Source: Hymenobacter sp. BT559
Lineage (GTDB): Bacteria > Bacteroidota > Bacteroidia > Cytophagales > Hymenobacteraceae
Assembly (NCBI RefSeq): GCF_016427535.1
Contig: NZ_JAELXV010000001.1
Location: 992,001-1,056,000, forward strand
Direction of reading: 5' to 3'
Length of the DNA: 64,000 nt
Made by a program: the position numbers and the translations under genes. A model generated the notes under the pieces. It made no database searches. It was given only the letters and a program-made list of their open reading frames with translations, and was not told the DNA's origin. Shown one piece after another: positions 1 to 5,888 of the stretch (its first letter is position 1; each line of letters opens with the position of its first letter).

Positions 1-1
1 G

Positions 2-568
2 CTTGACTTGACCGGTAGAGCCGACCGCGATGCGGCTCAGGCTGACCGTGAGGCTGCCCGCGCCGACCGCGAGGCCGAACAAGCTGACCGTGCCAACGAC
101 CGTGCCGAACTAGCCGCCCGCCGCGCCGAGCTGCGCGCCCGCATTGCCGCCGATGCCGCCGAGCTGCGGGCGCTAGAGCGCTCTAGCGCTCGCCAGCCTC
201 TAACTCAGGTGCCTACACCACCTAGGCCCCCCCGAGCACCCCGGTCGGTGGCTCCGGCTGCGCCCGCGCCCCCAGCGGCCCCGGGTGCGCCCGGGGCGCC
301 TGGTGCCCCCGGTGCGCCTAATGTGCCGCTTCCGCCAGCCCCGCCGACCGCGCCCAATACTATTAAGCTGCGCGAGGCGCTACGCAACGACGGTCTGATT
401 CAGGACGACAAACACTTCTCGTTTAACCTCAACGACCAGGGTGGGCGCGTGAACGGCAAGGCCCTCACGCCCGAGCAAGCCACCAAGTACCGCCAGCTGC
501 TGAACCTGCCCACAACTAAAATCAAGGGCAGCAAAACGAACTTCGGCATCACAGTAGACGAAAACTAG
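2..568 (+). CDS. C-terminal part of a probable BlaR1/M56-like protein, cut by the window edge
   Basis: The reading frame is open to the left edge, so the start lies outside the window; 188 codons are visible. It begins with a charged, Ala/Asp/Arg-rich repeat (ADREAARADREAEQADR) that looks like a coiled coil, followed by a Pro-rich stretch with five GAP tripeptides around residues 90-105. The last 70 residues (LREALRNDGLIQDDKHFSF, then VNGKAL) resemble the tails of Bacteroidota M56/BlaR1 membrane peptidases. That family link is from memory of tail sequences; the peptidase domain is not in view. The gene ends with TAG at 566-568 and is followed at once by a terminator. Function is not established from what is visible. 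Confidence 0.6.
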   Translation, partial: LDLTGRADRDAAQADREAARADREAEQADRANDRAELAARRAELRARIAADAAELRALERSSARQPLTQVPTPPRPPRAPRSVAPAAPAPPAAPGAPGAPGAPGAPNVPLPPAPPTAPNTIKLREALRNDGLIQDDKHFSFNLNDQGGRVNGKALTPEQATKYRQLLNLPTTKIKGSKTNFGITVDEN

Positions 569-570
569 GC

Positions 571-629
571 AGCTACCTGCTAGGCCCAGAAGCGGGCTGG
601 TTATCTGATAAACAGGTAGCTAGCCCGCT
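571..629 (+). terminator. Terminator with two crossing hairpin options
   Basis: AGCGGGCT (591-598) pairs with AGCCCGCT (622-629), followed by a run of T: a standard intrinsic terminator for the gene ending at 568. A second complementary pair, AGCTACCTG (571-579) with CAGGTAGCT (613-621), interleaves with the first (order A-B-A'-B'), so the two stems either exclude each other or form a pseudoknot. Confidence 0.7.
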
Positions 630-695
630 TTTTTGTGTCCGGCAGGGGAGGTTGCCCCCTTTTTTTAAGAAAATTTTCTTAGCTCGCTGTAACGA

Positions 696-1307
696 ATGGA
701 CACGCTGCCGGTACTCCCTTCAAAACCTGATTCCTCCGACCCTTTCGCTGCCCGTATGTCTGCCGCCGCCGCTATCCAATTCAGCGATGAAGCCCTCATG
801 GAGCGGGTGCGGGCCGACGAGCTCGACTGCCTCACCGGGCTGTTTGAGCGCTATCAGGGGCCGCTGTTTGGCTTCTTGGCCCGGCTCGCAAACGGCGACC
901 GGGAGGTGGCCCAAGACTTGACCCAGAACGTATTTATGCGGGTGCTGCGCTATCGCGCCAGCTACCAGCCGGGCCAGCCTTTCCGGGCCTGGGTCTACCA
1001 GCTAGCCCGCCACGTGTGGGCCGACCACTACCAGCGTCAGCGCCCCAGCGCCGACCTGGAAGAAGTAGAAAAAACCGCCGCCCACGGCCGCGCTGCCCAG
1101 GCCCAGCGTGCCTACCACGACCAGCAGCAGGCCCTGCAAGAAGCCATGGCCCTGCTGCCCGCTGCCCAGCGCGAAGTGCTGGTGCTACACCGCTTCCAGG
1201 GCTTCGACTATGCCGAAATCGGCGAGCAGCTCGGCTGCACCGCCGGCGCCGCCCGCGTCAAAGCCCACCGGGCCCTCGATGCGCTCCGCAAAATCTACCT
1301 GAGTTGA
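696..1307 (+). CDS. ECF-type RNA polymerase sigma factor
   Basis: 203 residues, the normal size for an extracytoplasmic-function sigma factor. Region 2 lies at about residues 45-115 (DLTQNVFMRVLRYR, then WVYQLARHVWADHYQRQ, which binds core polymerase and the -10 element). Region 4 lies at about 150-200 (LLPAAQREVLVLHRF, DYAEIGEQLG, a helix-turn-helix for the -35 element). No other domain is present. A second ATG at 756 (MSAAAAIQF) would give a 183-residue protein and is equally plausible. The anti-sigma factor follows 73 bp downstream on the same strand, so the pair should act together. Likely targets are the envelope genes immediately downstream, but that is inference. Confidence 0.93.
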   Translation: MDTLPVLPSKPDSSDPFAARMSAAAAIQFSDEALMERVRADELDCLTGLFERYQGPLFGFLARLANGDREVAQDLTQNVFMRVLRYRASYQPGQPFRAWVYQLARHVWADHYQRQRPSADLEEVEKTAAHGRAAQAQRAYHDQQQALQEAMALLPAAQREVLVLHRFQGFDYAEIGEQLGCTAGAARVKAHRALDALRKIYLS

Positions 1308-1380
1308 ATTCTAGTTGTCGATAATCAGCTATAAGCCAATAGAATTAGCAAGTAATACGTAACAACTAATAATTACCAAA

Positions 1381-2289
1381 ATGTCCTCCGTTATTCATCC
1401 TGCTCACCCTAACTCGGCTTGTGCCGAGCTGCGGCCCTGGCTGCCCGAGCTGGCCGATGGCCAGCCGCTGCCGCCCGAGGCGGCGCACCTAGCCGCGCAC
1501 TTGCCAAGCTGCCCCGCCTGCCAAGCCGAGCTGGCCGAGCTGCGCCTGCTTTTTGCTGACCTCGACGCCCTACCAGCCGAAGTACCCCCCCTAGAGCTGC
1601 GCGATAACTTTCTGGCTATGCTAGAGGCCGAAAAGGCGAAGCTGGCCACAGCTTCGCCCAGCTCCCTGAGCGCCCAGCGCGGCGGCCGGGAGTTAATGAG
1701 CAATGAGCAATTGGTACTAAACAATGCTCAGCAGCCAAGCACTAAGCACCAGGCACCGAGCACGAGCCAAAACTGGCTCCGCATCGCGGCCAGTGTGGCC
1801 CTGGTAGCCATAGGTGCAGTGTTGGGCTTGCTGCTGCGCGGCGGCCAGCCGGCCACTACGGTGGCCTCGGCTATCGAGCAGCCCCAGCAGCCCACGCTCT
1901 CGACGCGGCTGGCCGCCGCCCGGCAGCAGCCCGCTTCGGCCAGCCAGCGCTTGCAGCTGGTGAGCCAGGCCCCGGCCTTGGTGAGCGAGCCTAATGACCC
2001 GGCCGTGCTCACGCTCATTCATACCCTCGACACCGACCCCAATCCCAATGTGCGCCTGGCCGCCTGCGAGGCCTTGGTGCGGCTGCGCAACGACCCTCGC
2101 GTGGGCCCGGCGCTGATAGAGGCCTTGCCTCTGCAAACCGACCCTAACGTGCAGATTACCCTCATAGAAGCCCTGGTGACGCTACGCGAAAAGCGCGCCG
2201 TGCCCGAGCTGCAGCAACTGGCCCAGCAGCCCGAAGTGCTGCCCGCTGTGCGCCAGCAGGCCGAGAGCGGCCTAGGTCAATTGATTTAA
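1381..2289 (+). CDS. Zinc-finger anti-sigma factor with C-terminal HEAT repeats
   Basis: 302 residues. The N-terminus carries a zinc-binding anti-sigma motif, C14 ... H40-x3-C44-x2-C47 (HLPSCPAC), of the zf-HC2/ZAS type that holds the sigma factor at the membrane. One transmembrane helix follows at about 133-153 (WLRIAASVALVAIGAVLG). The part beyond the membrane, about 205-300, contains HEAT-like repeats (NVRLAACEALVRLRNDPRV, NVQITLIEALVTLREK), probably the sensing or partner-binding part. Residues about 104-130 are a low-complexity, polar insert encoded by repeat-like DNA (1693-1766) unlike the GC-rich gene around it. Its place after the ECF sigma gene supports the pairing. Confidence 0.88.
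   Translation: MSSVIHPAHPNSACAELRPWLPELADGQPLPPEAAHLAAHLPSCPACQAELAELRLLFADLDALPAEVPPLELRDNFLAMLEAEKAKLATASPSSLSAQRGGRELMSNEQLVLNNAQQPSTKHQAPSTSQNWLRIAASVALVAIGAVLGLLLRGGQPATTVASAIEQPQQPTLSTRLAAARQQPASASQRLQLVSQAPALVSEPNDPAVLTLIHTLDTDPNPNVRLAACEALVRLRNDPRVGPALIEALPLQTDPNVQITLIEALVTLREKRAVPELQQLAQQPEVLPAVRQQAESGLGQLI
1693..1766 (+). repeat. Low-complexity repeat inside the anti-sigma gene
   Basis: The DNA reads as short slipped words: TGAGCAATGAGCAATT, then AGCACTAAGCACCAGGCACC with further GAGCAC variants. It is AT-richer than the flanks and keeps the frame open, adding about 27 residues (MSNEQLVLNN, STKHQAPSTS) between the zinc domain and the membrane helix. Similar word-like repeats are usually intergenic in other bacteria (from memory). 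Confidence 0.6.
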
Positions 2290-2304
2290 CCCCAGCCTAT
2301 ACAA

Positions 2305-2377
2305 GCGGAGTGGCACTCCGTTTCTATATCCCCACCGCCTTAGTGGTAGCTAGGTGGGGCGCGGAGTGCCACTCCGC
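2305..2377. repeat. 73-bp inverted repeat with palindromic arms
   Basis: The left arm GCGGAGTGGCACTCCG (2305-2320) is the reverse complement of the right arm CGGAGTGCCACTCCGC (2362-2377), and each arm is itself nearly a palindrome. An inner stem CCCCACC (2330-2336) with GGTGGGG (2353-2359) extends the fold. It fills most of the gap between the anti-sigma gene and the first DUF4097 gene. It could end the sigma/anti-sigma transcript, but no T-run follows, so it looks more like a REP/MITE-type element. Confidence 0.75.
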
Positions 2378-2417
2378 GCTGCAAGCTGCCTTTTCGCTTT
2401 TGCTTATTCGCTCTATC

Positions 2418-3212
2418 ATGAAAAATACGTGGTATTTAACCTTGCTGGCCCTCGTGCTAGCCTTGCCGGCGCAGCTGCGCGCCCAGGAGTTTCGACAGAA
2501 ATTTAATAGCCCCACCAACCGCAAAGTGGTGCTCGACATGCGCGGCAGCGACGTGACGGTAGAGGGCTACGACGGCGACGAATTGATTATCAAGGGTTCC
2601 GGTAATTTTGAAGAGTCGCCGGCTATGAAGCAAGCGCTAACCCAGGGCCTGCGCCCAGTGTACAGCGGCGGTGCAGCCGACAACACCCGCCTAGGGCTGA
2701 CCGTGACGCCCACCGGCGACAATACCATCCGGGTGGCGCGTACCTCGCGCAGCGATGGGCACTACACCGTGCGCCTGCCCCACCACACCGACGTAGCCTT
2801 TGCCGACAGCTGGGGCGGCTCGGACGACCTGACGATGCGCGACATCTCGGGCCGCATCGAGGTAAACCTGAAATCGGGCGACCTGCGACTGCTGAACGTG
2901 AGCGGCCCGGTAGTGGCCAACACCATCAGCGGCGACATCCAAATCAAGTTCAATGTGGTGCCCACCCAGCCCAGTGCCGTGTCGTCGGTGAGCGGCGACG
3001 TGGACGTGACCCTGCCCGCGCCCTCGCGCCTCAGCCTCTCGATGCGCTCGATTTCGGGCGAAATCTACACCGACTTCGACCTGAACCTAGGGGGCGGCAG
3101 CGGCCTCAAGCATGTGGGCGGCCAAACGGTGGATGGCCGCGCCAATGGCGGCGGTACTACCTTCTCACTCAAGACGATAAGTGGCGATATTTTCGTAAGA
3201 AAGACGAAGTAA
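2418..3212 (+). CDS. DUF4097 family secreted protein
   Basis: 264 residues from the ATG at 2418, chosen because it begins a clean signal peptide (MKNTWYLTLLALVLALPA, cleavage near AQA/LRAQ); a longer open frame upstream runs through the inverted repeat and is not credible. The mature part is a repetitive beta-strand fold with recurring ISG-D/E motifs (ISGRIEVNLKSGDLRL, ISGDIQI, VSGDVDVTL, ISGEIYTD, ISGDIFV), the hallmark of DUF4097, thought to form a right-handed beta-helix at the cell surface. The function of the family is unknown. It lies after an ECF sigma/anti-sigma pair and is matched by a second DUF4097 gene at 4837. Confidence 0.85.
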   Translation: MKNTWYLTLLALVLALPAQLRAQEFRQKFNSPTNRKVVLDMRGSDVTVEGYDGDELIIKGSGNFEESPAMKQALTQGLRPVYSGGAADNTRLGLTVTPTGDNTIRVARTSRSDGHYTVRLPHHTDVAFADSWGGSDDLTMRDISGRIEVNLKSGDLRLLNVSGPVVANTISGDIQIKFNVVPTQPSAVSSVSGDVDVTLPAPSRLSLSMRSISGEIYTDFDLNLGGGSGLKHVGGQTVDGRANGGGTTFSLKTISGDIFVRKTK

Positions 3213-3238
3213 TTGCTGTATCATAAAATCTTGCTGCT

Positions 3239-4717
3239 ATGAACGCCACCCGACTACTCCTTCTTAGCTGCTTGATTGCTGCACCGTTGGGCCGGGCCGT
3301 GGGCCAGGTGCGCGCCGTGCCACAGGCCGCTACCAAGGCGCGACTAGATACCGTGATGCAGCGGCTGGGCAAGGTGTTTTTGCAGCAGCCCACGCGGGTG
3401 GGGCTGTCCGTTGGCATCATCGAAAACGGCCAGACGCATTTCTACAATTTTGGCAGCATCGAAAAAGGCATGCGCCAGTTGCCCACAGCGCAAACGGTGT
3501 ATGAAATCGGGTCAATCACTAAGACCTTCACCAGCTTGCTACTGGCCCACGCAGTGCTGGAAAAACGGGTAAACCTCCAAGATGACATTCGGAAGTACCT
3601 GCCTGGCGCCTACCCCAACCTGGCTTTTGGGGGCCAGCCGATAAAGCTGGTGCATTTGGCCAATACGACTTCGCGGCTGCCCGACAATCTGCCGGAACCT
3701 ACGGCGCCGCGCTCAGCCGACCCTGATTCGGCGGTGGCTGGTATCGTGAAATCATTGCGCGGCTACACTAAGCAGAATTTTTACGATGGCCTGCACCAAG
3801 CCCGGCTCGATACGCTGCCGGGCCTGCTGCCACGCCACTCCAACGTGGCTACGCAGCTGCTGGCCTACATTTTGGAAGGCGTGTACCGGGCGCCCTACGC
3901 CGAGTTGGTGGCGCGTTACATCAACAAGCCGCTGCAGCTAAGTGGCTTGGCCAGTACAGCGCCGCTGCCAATAGGCTACAATGAAAAGGGCCACCCCATG
4001 CCCCGCCTCGACTTGCCCACGGTAGTCGCGGCCGGTGGGCTGCGCTACAGCGCCGCCGACATGGTGAAGTACCTGCGCTACCAACTAGCCGAAAAAGACC
4101 CCGCCGTGGTGCTGGCACACCGGCCCACCTGGGGCAGCATCGAAGACCAAGCCATAGCCTTCAACTGGAACCTAGAAAAGACAGTGGATGGCCAGCGTAA
4201 GCTTCAGCATTCGGGCGGCACCTTTGGCTGTGCTAGCTACTGCGAGTTTTACCCGGCCCAGCAGTTTGGCGTCGTGCTACTCAGCAATGAGTCGGATGAG
4301 AACACACAGGGCAGCCTTCAGGCCATGGCCGAGCAAATAAGAAAGGCGCTGTACGGCGTGCCGCCCGCGCTGCAAGCCTTGGGCCAGGCGCTGCGAAAGA
4401 CCGATTTCAAGAATGCCCTGGCGACGGTGGCGGCCGTTAAAAAGCAACACCCCGAGCTGCACCTAACCGAAGGCTACGTGAATGTGTGGGGCTACCAACT
4501 GCTGCGGCAGGGCCAGCCGCAACATGCCCTAGAAGTATTTAAGCTCAACGTCGGCCTCTTTCCTAAAGGCTGGAATGCCTATGATAGCCTGGCCGAAACC
4601 TACGAAGCCCTAGGTGCCCAGCAGCCCGCCATCGACAACTACCGCCGCTCGCTAAGCCTGAACCCCAAGAATGTGAATGCCGCGCAGCACCTGCAAAAGC
4701 TCAGTGCTTCCCGCTAG
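3239..4717 (+). CDS. Secreted serine hydrolase (beta-lactamase/PBP fold) with C-terminal TPR
   Basis: 492 residues with an N-terminal signal peptide (MNATRLLLLSCLIAAPLGRA). The first catalytic motif SxxK is S92-I-T-K95 and the third motif is HSGG near residue 326, so the fold is that of class C beta-lactamases and low-molecular-weight penicillin-binding proteins. The second motif, normally Y-x-N, reads H200-S-N202: His replaces the usual Tyr. After about residue 380 come TPR-type helices (AYDSLAETYEALGAQQPAIDNYRRSL). The true substrate (peptide, ester or beta-lactam) cannot be told. The gene starts 26 bp after the first DUF4097 gene and probably shares its transcript. Confidence 0.88.
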   Translation: MNATRLLLLSCLIAAPLGRAVGQVRAVPQAATKARLDTVMQRLGKVFLQQPTRVGLSVGIIENGQTHFYNFGSIEKGMRQLPTAQTVYEIGSITKTFTSLLLAHAVLEKRVNLQDDIRKYLPGAYPNLAFGGQPIKLVHLANTTSRLPDNLPEPTAPRSADPDSAVAGIVKSLRGYTKQNFYDGLHQARLDTLPGLLPRHSNVATQLLAYILEGVYRAPYAELVARYINKPLQLSGLASTAPLPIGYNEKGHPMPRLDLPTVVAAGGLRYSAADMVKYLRYQLAEKDPAVVLAHRPTWGSIEDQAIAFNWNLEKTVDGQRKLQHSGGTFGCASYCEFYPAQQFGVVLLSNESDENTQGSLQAMAEQIRKALYGVPPALQALGQALRKTDFKNALATVAAVKKQHPELHLTEGYVNVWGYQLLRQGQPQHALEVFKLNVGLFPKGWNAYDSLAETYEALGAQQPAIDNYRRSLSLNPKNVNAAQHLQKLSASR

Positions 4718-4836
4718 CGCACTTCTTAAAAGCGAACCTAGGCGCGCTGGCCGAACGACTGAAATATGCGTCCCTAGCGCTTGATTAGGCCCGCTCAAAT
4801 CCGAATTTTCTTCTCACCTCTCTGCTTTCTTTTCCC

Positions 4837-5706
4837 ATGAACCGTTTTCTATTCGCTGCTGGCCTGTTGCTCGCGGGCTCGTGCCCGGCCCTGGCCCAAC
4901 GCCTGGTGACGCAAACCGCCACGCTGGCCTCAGGCCAAGGCGTGTACCTCGATTTAAAATATGCCCACAACATCAAGGTGCGGGCGGGCGCCGGCTTCAG
5001 CGTGCGGGCCAGCGTGGTCATTAATGACAACCAGCAAAACGACCTGTACAGCCTGGCGCTGCAAACCGCGGGCGGCGAGCTAAGCGTGGTAGAGAAGCTA
5101 GACGAGGAGAAGCTGCGTCAAACCAAATTCACGGGCGACTGCGACGGCGGCAGCCGCAACAACGGCTCGCACGGCCTCAACGTGGGCTACAAGCGCTCGG
5201 AAAAAACGGGCGGCCTGCGCCCTACCATCAACCGCCACCGGGGCGATGACTACAGCTACTGCACCAAAATTGACTACGAAGTAACGGTGCCCGCTGGCAC
5301 GGCCCTGCGCCTCAACACCATTAGCGGCGACCTCGACCTGAGCGGCCTTAACGGTGCTGTGACGGCCAAAACCATCAGCGGCGACGTGCGCTCGACTGAC
5401 CTCACTGGTCCGCTAACGCTGCGCACCGTGAGCGGCGACGTGAAGCTCAGCAACCTAGGACACAGTCCCGTTGATGCCACCAGCATCAGCGGCGACGTGG
5501 ACGTGAGCTGGCCCGCCACCCAGGGCGCCGACCTCAACCTGAAAACCATTTCGGGCGAGGTGTACGCCGACCCGGCCGTGACCTTCAGCAACCTCAAAGA
5601 GCGTACCTACGTGGGCTACGAGCTACACGGCAACCTAGGCAATGGCGGCCCCCTCGTTACGCTGCACTCGGTGAGCGGCGACGTGTTTTTCCGCAAGCAG
5701 AAGTAG
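4837..5706 (+). CDS. DUF4097 family secreted protein (second copy)
   Basis: 289 residues with a signal peptide (MNRFLFAAGLLLAGSCPALA). The beta-helical part shows the same repeating pattern as the protein at 2418: ISGDLDLSGL, ISGDVRSTDL, VSGDVKLSNL, ISGDVDVSW, ISGEVYAD, VSGDVFFRKQK. A Lys/Arg-rich insert (residues about 105-145) separates the first strands from the repeat region. Function unknown. The two copies flanking the serine hydrolase suggest one envelope-related gene set under the ECF sigma factor at 696; this link is inferred from order only. Confidence 0.85.
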   Translation: MNRFLFAAGLLLAGSCPALAQRLVTQTATLASGQGVYLDLKYAHNIKVRAGAGFSVRASVVINDNQQNDLYSLALQTAGGELSVVEKLDEEKLRQTKFTGDCDGGSRNNGSHGLNVGYKRSEKTGGLRPTINRHRGDDYSYCTKIDYEVTVPAGTALRLNTISGDLDLSGLNGAVTAKTISGDVRSTDLTGPLTLRTVSGDVKLSNLGHSPVDATSISGDVDVSWPATQGADLNLKTISGEVYADPAVTFSNLKERTYVGYELHGNLGNGGPLVTLHSVSGDVFFRKQK

Positions 5707-5715
5707 CGCCTTTTC

Positions 5716-5748
5716 TGGCGCGAGTTACACTGCGCTAAACTCGCGCCA
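5716..5748 (+). terminator. Hairpin after the second DUF4097 gene
   Basis: TGGCGCGAGTT (5716-5726) pairs perfectly with AACTCGCGCCA (5738-5748) over an 11-nt loop, starting 10 bp after the stop codon. There is no strong T-run, so termination may be partial. Confidence 0.6.
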
Positions 5749-5888
5749 GTGTTATTGGAGAGGGAAGCGGTTACGCTTGCGCTTAGATGCCAAATAAGCG
5801 GGAATAGAAAAATTTTCGGTGCCGGACAACGAACCTAGGGTAAGGCGTGTCTATCGCCCGGCTATACCCGTTACTTCACCCACCCACC

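Noticed and set aside
270..320. GAP-coding repeats as a tandem-repeat or CRISPR-like element
   Set aside because: Short in-frame collagen-like codon repeats inside a protein linker; no spacers or conserved palindromic repeat.
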